A DNA stretch of 64,000 nt, taken from the NCBI RefSeq assembly GCF_001458435.1, contig NZ_CYSF01000005.1, positions 124,001 to 188,000 on the forward strand, read 5' to 3'. The DNA comes from Thalassovita mediterranea. GTDB taxonomy: Bacteria > Pseudomonadota > Alphaproteobacteria > Rhodobacterales > Rhodobacteraceae. Below are positions 7,988 to 17,078 of the stretch, piece by piece. Position numbers and translations under genes: made by a program. The notes below the pieces were generated by a model. The model searched no databases and was not told the origin of the DNA. It was given only the letters and a program-made list of their open reading frames with translations. Every line of letters starts with the position of its first letter. Within the stretch, counting starts at the first letter, position 1.

Positions 7988-9400
7988 ATGGCAGTTACCG
8001 AACGACTCCGTCAGGGGCGGCATGTTCTATTTGGCATGCTGATTCTCACCCTCATTACGACCTTTGCTGCGCTTCCGCAGCGGGTGCAGGCAGCGCCCTA
8101 TGCAGCGATGGTTGTCGACGCCCGCGATGGGCGCGTGATCCATTCGCGCAATGCTGACACACGGTTGCATCCCGCATCCCTCACCAAAATGATGACCCTC
8201 TACATCGCCTTTGAAGCGGTAGAGCGCGGTGAGATCAGTCTGGACACCAAGGTCCGCATTTCCAAACATGCAGCCTCTGAACCACCCTCGAAACTGGGGC
8301 TGGTGGCTGGTCAGCGCATCAAGCTGCGTTACCTGATCCGCGCGGCCGCGGTCAAATCCGCCAATGACGCCGCAACTGCGATCGGCGAAGCGATCTCAGG
8401 TTCGGAAAAAGCATTCGCAGCCCGGATGAACCGCACGGCCAAGGCCCTGGGAATGTCGCGCACCACCTTCAAGAACGCTCATGGCTTGACCCAAAACGGC
8501 CACATGTCCACCGCACGGGATATGACCACGCTGGGGCGGCACATCTTTTATGACTACCCAGAATACTACAACCTGTTCTCACGCAAATCGACCGACGCTG
8601 GCGTCAAGAAGGTGAACAACACCAACCGCCGCCTGCTTGCAAACTATCGCGGCGCGGATGGGATCAAGACCGGTTACACCCGCGCGGCAGGTTTCAATCT
8701 GGTGGCCTCCGCAGAGCGCGGCAAGGAACGCATTATTGCAACCGTTTTTGGTGGCCGCTCCACCGCGACGCGCAACAAACGGGTAGCGGAGCTGCTGGAC
8801 ATGGGTTTCCGCAAGGCGCCGACCCGCGTGGCGGTGCGCAAACCTGCACGCCCTGTCTATGGCGCAGAACCCGGCACTGGCAAAACCATCCGCACGGTCA
8901 CCACGGTGAAGAAGAGCCTACGCCCCGTCGCCCGCCCAGGCGCTGCCCCTGAAAAGGCACCCGTACTGCTGGCGCTGAGTGATGAAATCAACCAAGCCGT
9001 AGCAGAAGCCAAAGCAAACACCCGCCCCAAACCCAAAATGGAGGCGAAAGAGGTCGTTCTGGCCAGCACCGCGCCCGCCGAACCTGTCGCCCCCGCGCCT
9101 ACCCTGACCCCCACCCTAACCGAAGATGGGCAAGAGGTGGTTGCGCGCCTGTCCACATCGGGCGGCAACCATTGGGGCATCAACGTGGGCCGTTTCCCCA
9201 GCCGTTATGCGGCAGAACGGATGCTGGTCAAAACCGCACTGACGGAGATGACCACGCTGGACGGTTCGCTGCGCAAGGTAGTGAAACGCAAAGCAGGCTT
9301 TGACGCGCAGTTCATGGGCATGCCACGGGAAAAGGCCGATCTGGCCTGCCGCCGCCTACAGGCGCGGCAAGTAACCTGCTTCATGGTTGGGCCGGGTTAA
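7988..9400 (+). CDS. D-alanyl-D-alanine carboxypeptidase with SPOR domain
   Basis: Periplasmic low-molecular-weight penicillin-binding protein (peptidase S11), 470 residues. A signal peptide ends near residue 35 (RVQA-APY). The active-site motifs are S64-L-T-K67, S124-A-N126 and K227-T-G. After a proline/alanine-rich linker (about 280-385), the C-terminal 80 residues match a SPOR peptidoglycan-binding domain (GINVGRFPSRYAAERMLVKTAL). It trims the terminal D-Ala of peptidoglycan stem peptides, and SPOR should target it to the division septum. It ends in a bidirectional terminator shared with ccoS. Confidence 0.94.
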   Translation: MAVTERLRQGRHVLFGMLILTLITTFAALPQRVQAAPYAAMVVDARDGRVIHSRNADTRLHPASLTKMMTLYIAFEAVERGEISLDTKVRISKHAASEPPSKLGLVAGQRIKLRYLIRAAAVKSANDAATAIGEAISGSEKAFAARMNRTAKALGMSRTTFKNAHGLTQNGHMSTARDMTTLGRHIFYDYPEYYNLFSRKSTDAGVKKVNNTNRRLLANYRGADGIKTGYTRAAGFNLVASAERGKERIIATVFGGRSTATRNKRVAELLDMGFRKAPTRVAVRKPARPVYGAEPGTGKTIRTVTTVKKSLRPVARPGAAPEKAPVLLALSDEINQAVAEAKANTRPKPKMEAKEVVLASTAPAEPVAPAPTLTPTLTEDGQEVVARLSTSGGNHWGINVGRFPSRYAAERMLVKTALTEMTTLDGSLRKVVKRKAGFDAQFMGMPREKADLACRRLQARQVTCFMVGPG

Positions 9401-9419
9401 ATCGCCCCCGCAACAGCAC

Positions 9420-9464
9420 AAAACAAAGCCCCCGCTGCGCATACGCCAGCGGGGGCTTTGTTTT
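9420..9464. terminator. bidirectional terminator between carboxypeptidase gene and ccoS
   Basis: Long arms AAAACAAAGCCCCCGCTG and its near-complement CAGCGGGGGCTTTGTTTT surround a short loop, with A and T tracts on both sides. It can end transcription of both convergent operons. Confidence 0.9.
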
Positions 9465-9480
9465 GACGACCTGCAGAGCG

Positions 9481-9639
9481 TTAGCCTTTCGGCTTGTCGT
9501 CATACTCATCACTGAGAATACGCTGACTGTTGCCCTCGGGGTCGTCATACTGATTGCTGCGCACCGTGTAGACAAAAGCGCCAAGCCCCACGCCCCCAAG
9601 AAGGAGGGAGATCGGGATCAGATAGGCGATGATTTCCAT
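9481..9639 (-). CDS. ccoS: cbb3-type cytochrome oxidase assembly protein CcoS
   Basis: A 52-residue protein (MEIIAYLIPISLLLGG...). It has one N-terminal transmembrane helix followed by the hydrophilic FixS/CcoS tail (VRSNQYDDPEG...ILSDEYDDKPKG), the hallmark DDPEGxxxRIL pattern. CcoS is needed to insert cofactors, probably haem b and Cu, into CcoN. It is the last gene of ccoGHIS. A candidate ribosome site (GGAACC) precedes the ATG at 9639. The gene is too short for many gene-finding cut-offs. Confidence 0.92.
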   Translation of the reverse strand: MEIIAYLIPISLLLGGVGLGAFVYTVRSNQYDDPEGNSQRILSDEYDDKPKG

Positions 9640-9744
9640 CGAAAGGTTCCTTTGGTGCGGATGCCATAGCGGCGGTCAGACGCGCACCCTAACGATGACT
9701 GCAAACCGCCGCTTTGAGGTAGCGCAAGTTTTGCCGCGAAGTGG

Positions 9745-11937
9745 TTAACGCAGACGCAGCGCGTTCAAGGACACTGTAATCGAACTGGACGACATGGCCA
9801 AGGCCGCGACCAAGGGTGTGGCCAGACCAATCACCGCAATCGGCACAGCGATTACGTTGTAAAGCGTAGCAATCTGGAAGTTTTCGCGGATCCGTTTCGT
9901 CGCCGATTGCGCCGTGTCCAGCGCATCCGCGATGGGCGACAGGTCCCCGCCCAGCAGCACGATATCAGATGCCACCCGCGCCGCATCCAGGGCAGATGCA
10001 GGCGAAATAGACACATGCGCCGCCGACAAAGCGGCCGTGTCGTTCAGGCCGTCACCGACCATCAGCACCTTTTTGTCCTGCTGGGTCAGCATCTGCACCC
10101 GCGCGGATTTATCGGCAGGCAGTGCCTCGGCCATCCAGTTCTTGATGCCCAGCCGGTCTGCCAGCGCCTCCACCGCGCCGGTGGTATCACCAGAGATCAG
10201 CAACACGTCCTTACCTGCCGCTTGCAGGGCAGATACCGCCTCTGCCGCACCATCACGCAGACGGTCGGTGAAGGTGAAGGCCACGGGCGCCTCGCCCTCA
10301 ATCGCCAACCAGCTAACGGTCAATGCGGCACTAACACTGGCGTTTTCCGCGCCCACCCATGCGGCACGCCCCAGACGGACCTGTTTGCCGTTCCAAACCG
10401 CCTCGGTCCCGTAGCCCGGAACCTCGCGCAGATCTGTCACCTCAGCCACATCTGCGCCCTCTGCAGCAGCGACCAGCGCGCGTGACAGCGGGTGCGATGA
10501 CCCAGCCGCCAATGCCAGCGCCACAGATACATGCGCAGGCGTATGGTCGGACAGGTTGGTCAGTTCCGGCGTGCCAGCGGTCAGCGTGCCGGTTTTGTCG
10601 AACACCACCGTGTCTACCTGTGCCAGCCGCTCTAACGCGGTGGAGTGTTTGATCAGCATTCCCTTGCGGAACAACCGGCCAGAGGCCGCAGTGGTCACCG
10701 CAGGCACAGCCAGACCCAACGCACAAGGACAGGTGATGATCAAAACCGCAGCCGCAATATTCAGCGAGGTGCGCATGTCACCGGAATAAATCAGCCAACC
10801 AAGGAAGCTAAGCGCCGACAGGATATGCACACCGGGCGCATAGAGTTTCGCCGCACTATCCGCCAGCGAGGTGTAGCGCGACCGTCCCGATTCCGCGATG
10901 GCGACCAGTTCGGCCATCTGATGCAGCGACGTATCCTTACCCACGGCGGTGGCACGCACCACCAGCGGGCCGGTCAGGTTGACCTCCCCGCTGGACACGA
11001 TCTGTCCGGCGGCTGCGAAGACCGGCAGGGTTTCACCCGTCAGCAGCGACCGGTCCAGTTCTGAGGTGCCTTCGACAATTTCCCCGTCCACCGGCATCCG
11101 CCCACCCGGGCGCACCAGCACCAGATCGCCAACGGCAACTTCGGCCACGGGCACGGTTACCTCTTCGCCGTCACGCAGCAGGATCGCGCGGGGCACCTCA
11201 AGCGCGGCCAGCTCTTCGGCGGCAGAACGGGCAACGGCGCGGGTGCGATGGTCCAGATAACGGCCCGCCAACAGGAAAAACACCAATGTTAGAGCCGCAT
11301 CAAAATAGGCATGTTCGCCCGACAGCGAGGTTTCCCAAAGCGATGTGACAACCGCCAGCACAATCGCCAGCACAATCGGCACATCCATATTCAGACGCCC
11401 CGCCTTCAGCGCAGACCAAGCATTGCGGAAAAATGGCTGACCGGAAAACACAATGGTCGGCAGTGCAATTGCGGCAGAGATCCAGTGGAACATGTCCCGC
11501 GTCGCGGCCTCTGCCCCCGACCAGACGGACACCGACAGCAACATCACGTTCATCGAGGCAAAGCCAGCAACCGCCAGCCGCATCAACAGTTCGCGCCCTG
11601 CCTTATCCGTTTCAGTCGCGCTCAGCGCGCCTGCATCCAGCTCATGCGCTTGATAACCCACATCCTCCAACGCGGCGATCAGCGGGGTTGGCGTCACCTC
11701 TGGATCCGCCTCGACCAATGCCCGTTTCAGCGTCAGGTTGACCCGTGCCTCACGCACCCCTGGCACCGCCGCCAATGCCTTTTCCACCGTGGTGATACAG
11801 GCGGCGCAATGCACCGCAGGTACGGACAACGCCAGCCGCGCCTCTGTCGGGGCACTAGCATCAGCAATTGCGTCGGCCGAGGGCGCGGCGACACAGGCGG
11901 GACAGGCTGCCAGTTGGGGACGCAGGGCTTCGGTCAT
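9745..11937 (-). CDS. ccoI: copper-translocating P-type ATPase CcoI for cbb3 oxidase assembly
   Basis: P1B-type ATPase of 730 residues that exports Cu(I) across the inner membrane for the CuB centre of cbb3 oxidase. It has an N-terminal CPAC cluster (residues 12-15), an HMA domain with HCAAC (43-47), a TGE actuator motif near 300, the transmembrane ion site C403-P-C405, the phosphorylated D447-KTGTL and the hinge GDGLNDTAAL. Its start is 4 bases after the ccoH stop, indicating tight coupling. The position between ccoH and ccoS defines it as CcoI/FixI rather than a general CopA. Confidence 0.96.
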   Translation of the reverse strand: MTEALRPQLAACPACVAAPSADAIADASAPTEARLALSVPAVHCAACITTVEKALAAVPGVREARVNLTLKRALVEADPEVTPTPLIAALEDVGYQAHELDAGALSATETDKAGRELLMRLAVAGFASMNVMLLSVSVWSGAEAATRDMFHWISAAIALPTIVFSGQPFFRNAWSALKAGRLNMDVPIVLAIVLAVVTSLWETSLSGEHAYFDAALTLVFFLLAGRYLDHRTRAVARSAAEELAALEVPRAILLRDGEEVTVPVAEVAVGDLVLVRPGGRMPVDGEIVEGTSELDRSLLTGETLPVFAAAGQIVSSGEVNLTGPLVVRATAVGKDTSLHQMAELVAIAESGRSRYTSLADSAAKLYAPGVHILSALSFLGWLIYSGDMRTSLNIAAAVLIITCPCALGLAVPAVTTAASGRLFRKGMLIKHSTALERLAQVDTVVFDKTGTLTAGTPELTNLSDHTPAHVSVALALAAGSSHPLSRALVAAAEGADVAEVTDLREVPGYGTEAVWNGKQVRLGRAAWVGAENASVSAALTVSWLAIEGEAPVAFTFTDRLRDGAAEAVSALQAAGKDVLLISGDTTGAVEALADRLGIKNWMAEALPADKSARVQMLTQQDKKVLMVGDGLNDTAALSAAHVSISPASALDAARVASDIVLLGGDLSPIADALDTAQSATKRIRENFQIATLYNVIAVPIAVIGLATPLVAALAMSSSSITVSLNALRLR

Positions 11938-11941
11938 GGGA

Positions 11942-12397
11942 TCAGCGCACCACGCTTACAATGACGCGCTGATTGAACGGCGTACCATCCGCCGATTCAG
12001 CCCGCATGCGCAGGTTCCAGTTGCCATCGGCCAATTCCATCGGCGCCACATAATCCGTGCCATCGAAGGTAAAGGCAGGTTCGACGTCATCGGCCACATG
12101 GGTCGCGCGCCCCAGCACCGCATAGAGCGACGACACCTCAACAGGGGTGCCGTCAGCGTTGCGGATCGACAGGCGCAGTACGCCTGCCTCATGGGTGCCG
12201 GCCACATCCCAGCCCAGCGCCTCTTGCGCCGCTTTGCGTTCGTCGAACTGCTGCGAAGCGACGTAAGAGTTCTTTACCTCCAGCCCAGGGAAGGTTTTCA
12301 CCGCGTTCACCGCAAGGGTGATGTTCACCGCGATGATGACCCCGAAGGCCACGACAAAGATTGCCAGAACATGTTTACCGGTCAGTTCCTTGGTCAC
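11942..12397 (-). CDS. ccoH: cbb3 oxidase assembly protein CcoH (FixH)
   Basis: A 151-residue FixH-family protein with one N-terminal transmembrane helix (about residues 9-30) and a periplasmic beta-rich domain. It is required for stable assembly of cbb3 oxidase and contacts CcoN. The start codon is GTG (12397), supported by AAGGAA about 8 bases upstream. It follows ccoG by 2 bases and is followed by ccoI. Confidence 0.92.
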   Translation of the reverse strand: MTKELTGKHVLAIFVVAFGVIIAVNITLAVNAVKTFPGLEVKNSYVASQQFDERKAAQEALGWDVAGTHEAGVLRLSIRNADGTPVEVSSLYAVLGRATHVADDVEPAFTFDGTDYVAPMELADGNWNLRMRAESADGTPFNQRVIVSVVR

Positions 12398-12399
12398 GG

Positions 12400-13848
12400 T
12401 CAGTTTCCTTTTCCGTTAAAGATAGTGTCTTTGAACGCACGATCCCCATTGCTGGTGTCTTCGACCCAAATACGGAAATCGACACGTTCTGACAGCGACG
12501 CCTCTGTGCCCTTGGGCGCAGTCACGTAGACACGTTGCAGGCTCATGGTATCAGCCGGAACGTTTACAGTCTGCCCTTCGACACCTTCTAGGCGGACCGA
12601 CAGGTCGTCGTTGCCGGAAATGGTAATCTCGAACAGGCGATCATCGCCATTTTTGTTCCGCAAACGCACATCATAGGTGTTGCGGATGGTTCCATCAGAC
12701 AACAGCACATAGGTCGGGTTGCGCACCGGTGCGACGGTCAGTTCAATGACCGGACGAATGAACAGCGCCACCAACAGCGCCACACCCACGGCAGACCACA
12801 ACGAGGTGTAGAGGATCGTACGCGGACGGAAGATGTGCTTCCACACCGATTTGGGCGGTTTGCCAGCCTGTTCGGCGGTCTCATCGGTCAGCGCCAGATA
12901 ATCGATCAGACCACGCGGCTTGCCGATTTTGGCCATCACATCGTCACAGGCGTCGATGCACAGACCACAGGTGATACATTCCATCTGCTGCCCATCGCGA
13001 ATGTCGATGCCCATCGGGCAGACGTTCACACAGGCCATACAGTCGATACAATCACCCTGCGGTGCTGCATCCGCAGCCTGCGCCTTCTTACCCTTCAGCT
13101 TGCCGCGCGGCTCACCACGCCAGTGGCGGTAGCCGATGGTCAGGGTGTCTTCGTCCATCATCGCGGCCTGAATACGCGGCCAGGGGCACGCGTAGATACA
13201 GATCTGTTCACGCGCGATCCCACCAAAGAAGAAGGTGGTCGCAGTCAGGATCAGCATGGTGGAATAAGCAATCGGGTGCGCATTCATTGTCACCAGATCC
13301 ATCGCCAGCTGCGGTGCATCGGTGAAGTAGAAGACCCACGCACCGCCCGTGGCCAGCGCGATCAGGAACCACAGGACAAACTTGGTCACACGCAGCCGAA
13401 GCTTACGCGCGTCCCACTTTTTCTGACGGTGCAAACGCAGACGGGCGTTACGGTCGCCCTCGACCCAGCGTTCAACCAGAATGAACAGGTCGGTCCAAAC
13501 AGTCTGTGGACAGGCATAGCCACACCATACACGCCCCAATGCCGAGGTGAACAGGAACAGCCCCAATCCCGCCATCACCAAGAGGCCGGCAACAAAGTAA
13601 AATTCGTGCGGCCAGATCTCGATCCAGAAGAAATAGAAGCGGCGGTGCGCCAGATCGACCAAAACAGCCTGATCAGGCAGATTCGGGCCACGATCCCAGC
13701 GGATCCAAGGCGTCAGGTAATAGATACCCAAAGTGATCGCCATGATCACCCATTTCATATTGCGAAAGGCACCGCTGACACGACGCGGGAAGACAGGCTC
13801 GCGGGCGGCATAAAGGCTCGGGGGGGTATCGGGTTGGGTTTGCGACAC
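12400..13848 (-). CDS. ccoG: cytochrome c oxidase accessory protein CcoG (FixG)
   Basis: Integral membrane ferredoxin-like protein of 482 residues, believed to reduce Cu(II) for cbb3 oxidase maturation. It has N-terminal and central transmembrane helices, a GYACPQTVWTD motif and a conserved CPWPRIQ segment. Two [4Fe-4S] clusters are bound by CIDCMACVNVCP and CITCGLCIDACD. The C-terminal 120 residues form a periplasmic Ig-like domain. The start is GTG with GGAG upstream. It begins the ccoGHIS operon and has an FNR-type site 62 bases before the start. Confidence 0.96.
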   Translation of the reverse strand: MSQTQPDTPPSLYAAREPVFPRRVSGAFRNMKWVIMAITLGIYYLTPWIRWDRGPNLPDQAVLVDLAHRRFYFFWIEIWPHEFYFVAGLLVMAGLGLFLFTSALGRVWCGYACPQTVWTDLFILVERWVEGDRNARLRLHRQKKWDARKLRLRVTKFVLWFLIALATGGAWVFYFTDAPQLAMDLVTMNAHPIAYSTMLILTATTFFFGGIAREQICIYACPWPRIQAAMMDEDTLTIGYRHWRGEPRGKLKGKKAQAADAAPQGDCIDCMACVNVCPMGIDIRDGQQMECITCGLCIDACDDVMAKIGKPRGLIDYLALTDETAEQAGKPPKSVWKHIFRPRTILYTSLWSAVGVALLVALFIRPVIELTVAPVRNPTYVLLSDGTIRNTYDVRLRNKNGDDRLFEITISGNDDLSVRLEGVEGQTVNVPADTMSLQRVYVTAPKGTEASLSERVDFRIWVEDTSNGDRAFKDTIFNGKGN

Positions 13849-13910
13849 GGACTCGCTCCGTTTGGCTAGAGAATTCAGTATCTTTTCACAGACTCACCCG
13901 ACTGAATACT

Positions 13911-13924
13911 TTGACCTGCATCAA
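13911..13924 (-). promoter_or_regulatory. FNR-type binding site upstream of ccoG
   Basis: TTGACCTGCATCAA matches the FNR consensus TTGAT-N4-ATCAA with one mismatch. It lies in the gap between the LysR gene and ccoG, about 62 bases before the ccoG start, and should allow FnrL activation of ccoGHIS at low oxygen. Confidence 0.75.
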
Positions 13925-13943
13925 ACTCACATCTGGAATTCAC

Positions 13944-14828
13944 CTATTGGCCGCTTTGTCGCACCAACCAATTCGCAAATATCTTTAGCGGCGGACGCTG
14001 CACACCGGGTCGGGTGACCATATGATAGCCCTTGGCGCGCTCTGTACTTTTGTCTTCTTCGAACAACACGCGCAGGCGGCCTGCCTGAATATCAGGTTCG
14101 ATCAAGGCGCGGGCGCAAACCCCTACCCCTTGCCCCATGCGCAGCGCCTCAAGCATCAGGTTGCCCGGCATCGACGACATACCCAATGCGGGATCGCTCA
14201 TCACACCGCGCTGGCGCAACAATTTGCTGGCCTCATGCGTGCCCAACTCTTGCAACCACGGCAGGCCCAGTAAATCTTCGGGCAGTAGGTCCGGCGTTTT
14301 GGGCACCAGATCTGACGCTGCAACCAAAACTACCGGCGATGGAACCAATAATCGCACCGCGAGCCCAGGCCAAATCCCGTCGCCATAGCGCAACGCAACA
14401 TCAATCCCGCCCGGTTCCAACGGTTTCAGATCTGCCGAGGGATCAATCATCAGCGCAACATCTGGGTGCTTGCTACGAAAATCCGCCAATCGTGGCATCA
14501 ACCAAGCTGCGGCAAACGACGGTGTGACCGAGATTTGCAAGGGCCGCGTCGAATCGCCTGCGGTCAACTCCTCAACCACGCGCTCCATTTCCCCAAATCC
14601 GCGCGCTGTTGCCTCTGCCAGCTGTTGCCCGGCAGCGGTTAGATGGGTCTGCCGCCCACGCCGATCCAGCAGGGTCAGCCCCAGCTCCGCCTCTAGGGCC
14701 TTGATCTGCTGTGATATTGCCGCATGGCTGACATTCAACGACCGACCAGCGGCAGACATATTGCCGGTTTCATGAAAGGCCAGAAAGGCCCGCAATGCCG
14801 TCATCGGCGGTAGGGAGCGCCAACCCAT
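13944..14828 (-). CDS. LysR-family transcriptional regulator (GcvA-like)
   Basis: A 294-residue LysR protein. The N-terminal HTH (LPPMTALRAFLAFHETGNMSAAGRSL) and substrate-binding domain resemble the GcvA group. The ATG at 14828 (MGWRSLPPM) has GGTGG upstream; longer in-frame readings are not needed. It is inserted between ccoNOQP and ccoGHIS, on the same strand. A short possible gene starts divergently at 14927 and may be its target. Its effector is unknown. Confidence 0.9.
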   Translation of the reverse strand: MGWRSLPPMTALRAFLAFHETGNMSAAGRSLNVSHAAISQQIKALEAELGLTLLDRRGRQTHLTAAGQQLAEATARGFGEMERVVEELTAGDSTRPLQISVTPSFAAAWLMPRLADFRSKHPDVALMIDPSADLKPLEPGGIDVALRYGDGIWPGLAVRLLVPSPVVLVAASDLVPKTPDLLPEDLLGLPWLQELGTHEASKLLRQRGVMSDPALGMSSMPGNLMLEALRMGQGVGVCARALIEPDIQAGRLRVLFEEDKSTERAKGYHMVTRPGVQRPPLKIFANWLVRQSGQ

Positions 14829-14926
14829 ATGTAACACCACCTTACATATCAAAATCCTAAGTGCAGTCGTCAAAGCCTAACTAACAGGCCAAAGATTACC
14901 AGGACAGCACACAGAAGGATTAGATC

Positions 14927-15115
14927 ATGTTTAACATCTTTGCACAAAGCTTCCTGACTGCAACCCGCCAAACAGGTCAGCCCAGCGCGCGTCAGGTAAC
15001 GGGTAGAAGAGACCCCAAACATCGTTCAGCGGACCATCGCGCAGCCAAACCACGGCTGCGTGCAGGGGGCAAGATCGGCCAAAATCAAACGTCCATTTCA
15101 GGCCGTAGGCATTAA
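14927..15115 (+). CDS. possible small protein, unknown
   Basis: A 62-codon reading frame (MFNIFAQSFLTATRQ...) starts with ATG 8 bases after a good AAGGA ribosome site, and is divergent from the LysR gene. The N-terminal 15 residues look like a short amphipathic or hydrophobic helix; the rest is basic and shows no recognised domain. Its 3' end runs into the terminator of the opposite ccoNOQP operon. It may be a real LysR-controlled microprotein, a leader peptide or a chance frame. The remainder of 14829-15253 holds only hairpins. Confidence 0.35.
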   Translation: MFNIFAQSFLTATRQTGQPSARQVTGRRDPKHRSADHRAAKPRLRAGGKIGQNQTSISGRRH

Positions 15116-15140
15116 AAAAGCCCCGGCAAAATTGCGGGGC
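15114..15140 (-). terminator. terminator of ccoNOQP
   Basis: Read on the minus strand, GCCCCG-N9-CGGGGC is followed by TTTTTTAA. It is the last of three consecutive hairpins downstream of ccoP. Confidence 0.8.
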
Positions 15141-15163
15141 GGAACCAAATACCTAACAAAAGC

Positions 15164-15243
15164 GGCACCGGCCTTCCAGGAAACGCGCGAACAGGACGGA
15201 AGGGCCGGTGCCAGCCCCTGGGGCGTCGGGAAACGCCCCGGGG
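15164..15243 (-). repeat. two stable hairpins in the ccoP 3' region
   Basis: Hairpin one pairs CCCCTGGGGCGT (15215-15226) with ACGCCCCGGGG (15233-15243). Hairpin two pairs GGCACCGGCC-TTCC (15164-15177) with GGAAGGGCCGGTGCC (15198-15212). Both precede the terminator on the minus-strand transcript and could protect the 3' end of the ccoNOQP mRNA. Confidence 0.6.
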
Positions 15244-15253
15244 TATTTCGGTG

Positions 15254-16123
15254 TTACTGACCACCACCACGGGTGTGGACGTAGGTGGCAACCGCGCGGA
15301 TCTCTGCCTCGGAGAGGCGCTCTGCCCAGGCTGGCATAGCGCCATAACGGGCATTGTAGACCGACTCGCGGATGGCGTCGTAACTGCCGCCATAGAGCCA
15401 GATTGCATCCGAAAGCTTCGGCGCACCTTGATCTATGTCACCTTCGCCGCTTTCACCGTGGCACGATGCGCAGTTTTCTTCGAAAACAACGGCACCATCG
15501 GCAACCATTGTGGCGTCTTTCGGTTCACCCGACAGAGACATCACATAGTTCACGACCTGATCGATCTGCTCAACTTCCAGCAGTTCGTCTTTGCCGAAGG
15601 CCGGCATTTCCGACTGACGCAGGTAGTCTTCGTCGGTGGGCTGACGCACGCCAACAGTGATCGTGGTGTGGATCGATTCGATGTCACCACCCCAGAGCCA
15701 ATCATCGTCGATCAGGCTGGGATAGCCGACTGCACCGTCTGCACCGGAACCGTGACACTGTGCACACCAGGTTTTGAAAACTGCAGCACCGGCCGAGTTT
15801 GCATAGCCTACCAGCTCTGCGTCATCAGCAATTGCAGTCAGCTCGGCCGAAGCCAGCTTGGTGTTCATCGGCGCCTGACGGGCTTCGAACTCGGCGATGT
15901 CTTGAGCGACTTCACCGCGGGTCGAGAAGCCCAAGAAGCCGGGGGTGGCTTCTTTCAGCAGCGGCCATGCAGGGTATGCAGCCACATAGTAGAGGCCCCA
16001 CACGATACAGGCGTAGAAGGTCCACAGCCACCAGCGCGGCAGCGGCGTGTTCAGTTCCTCGATGCCGTCCCAGGAATGGCCCGTGGTGCCGACGTCTTGG
16101 TGTTGCGTTGGTTTTTTAGCCAT
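15254..16123 (-). CDS. ccoP: cbb3-type cytochrome c oxidase subunit III (dihaem)
   Basis: CcoP, 289 residues, carries electrons from cytochrome c to CcoO/CcoN. The N-terminal part is the CcoP_N domain with a transmembrane helix (about residues 32-54, WWLWTFYACIVWGLYYVA). Two c-type haem sites follow: C120-AQ-C123-H124 and C218-AS-C221-H222, with downstream Met ligands such as in SEMPAFG. It starts 3 bases after the ccoQ stop. It ends in a hairpin-rich region and a T-tailed terminator. Confidence 0.97.
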   Translation of the reverse strand: MAKKPTQHQDVGTTGHSWDGIEELNTPLPRWWLWTFYACIVWGLYYVAAYPAWPLLKEATPGFLGFSTRGEVAQDIAEFEARQAPMNTKLASAELTAIADDAELVGYANSAGAAVFKTWCAQCHGSGADGAVGYPSLIDDDWLWGGDIESIHTTITVGVRQPTDEDYLRQSEMPAFGKDELLEVEQIDQVVNYVMSLSGEPKDATMVADGAVVFEENCASCHGESGEGDIDQGAPKLSDAIWLYGGSYDAIRESVYNARYGAMPAWAERLSEAEIRAVATYVHTRGGGQ

Positions 16124-16126
16124 TTC

Positions 16127-16318
16127 TCACGCCTCCTTGGCGTCACCGCTGCGTACAGCGGGCTTGTCTTCGTGCCGGAAGGGGATATCCGCGACGTTGC
16201 TGTAGGTCTTGGTGCTTCCGGGGCGCATTACAAAGAACACGACCCCCATGAAGAACCCAAACAGCGTCAAGAGCATCCAGCTATCCGCAAACTCTCTGAG
16301 CAGGGAATAGGTTTCCAT
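16127..16318 (-). CDS. ccoQ: cbb3-type cytochrome oxidase subunit CcoQ
   Basis: A 63-residue membrane protein with a single transmembrane helix (WMLLTLFGFFMGVVFFVM) and a polar tail (ADIPFRHED), the standard CcoQ pattern. It stabilises the association of CcoP with the CcoN/CcoO core. It lies between ccoO and ccoP with only short gaps. Confidence 0.94.
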   Translation of the reverse strand: METYSLLREFADSWMLLTLFGFFMGVVFFVMRPGSTKTYSNVADIPFRHEDKPAVRSGDAKEA

Positions 16319-16332
16319 GTCCTGATCCCTCC

Positions 16333-17064
16333 TTAGCGGCTTGCATCAGGGGTGAAGGTCGAGAAATCAACCAAGGTGCCCAGCATCTGCAGATAGGCGA
16401 TCAGCGCATCCGCTTCGGTCAGTTCTGCAGTGCCGTCGAAGTTACGCACCTGAACCGAGTCCTCACCGTAGCGTTCCAACAGACCGTCATAGTCGCTGTC
16501 AGGATCCGCCTGAGCGGCAAAGTCAGCCTCGGCGTTGGCGATCATGTCGTCGGTGTAAGGCACACCTACGATACGGTTGGTCGCCATCAGTTCACCGATG
16601 TAACGGCTGTCCAGCTTTGCATGCTCAAGGAAGCCATACTTCGGCATCACCGATTCAGGCACCACGGCCTGCGGATCGCGCAGGTGGTCTGCATGCCATT
16701 CATCCGAATAGCGACCACCAACACGGGCCAGATCAGGACCGGTCCGTTTGGAGCCCCACTGGTGCGGGTGATCGTATTTCGATTCCGCAGCCAGCGAATA
16801 GTGACCGTAACGTTCATGTTCATCGCGCATCGGGCGGATCATCTGACTGTGGCAGACGTAGCAGCCTTCGCGCATATAGATTTCACGGCCAGCCAGTTCC
16901 AACGGGGTGTAGGGGCGCATGCCCTCTACATCCTCGATGGTGTTTTCCAGCCAGAACAGCGGTGCGATTTGCACGATGCCGCCGATGGTTACGACCAGAA
17001 AGGCAAAGATTGCCAACAGGGTAACGTTTTTCTCGAGGATCGCGTGTTTATCAAGAATTGCCAT
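16333..17064 (-). CDS. ccoO: cbb3-type cytochrome c oxidase subunit II (monohaem)
   Basis: CcoO, 243 residues, is the membrane-anchored monohaem cytochrome c subunit. One N-terminal transmembrane helix (about residues 13-36) is followed by the haem site [14 protein letters not shown] and an axial Met in [10 protein letters not shown]. It follows ccoN by 14 bases in the ccoNOQP operon. Confidence 0.97.
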   Translation of the reverse strand: MAILDKHAILEKNVTLLAIFAFLVVTIGGIVQIAPLFWLENTIEDVEGMRPYTPLELAGREIYMREGCYVCHSQMIRPMRDEHERYGHYSLAAESKYDHPHQWGSKRTGPDLARVGGRYSDEWHADHLRDPQAVVPESVMPKYGFLEHAKLDSRYIGELMATNRIVGVPYTDDMIANAEADFAAQADPDSDYDGLLERYGEDSVQVRNFDGTAELTEADALIAYLQMLGTLVDFSTFTPDASR

Positions 17065-17078
17065 CTGTCCGGCCCTCC

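Noticed and set aside
9745-11937. General copper exporter CopA
   Set aside because: Its position in ccoGHIS and similarity to FixI indicate the oxidase-assembly ATPase.
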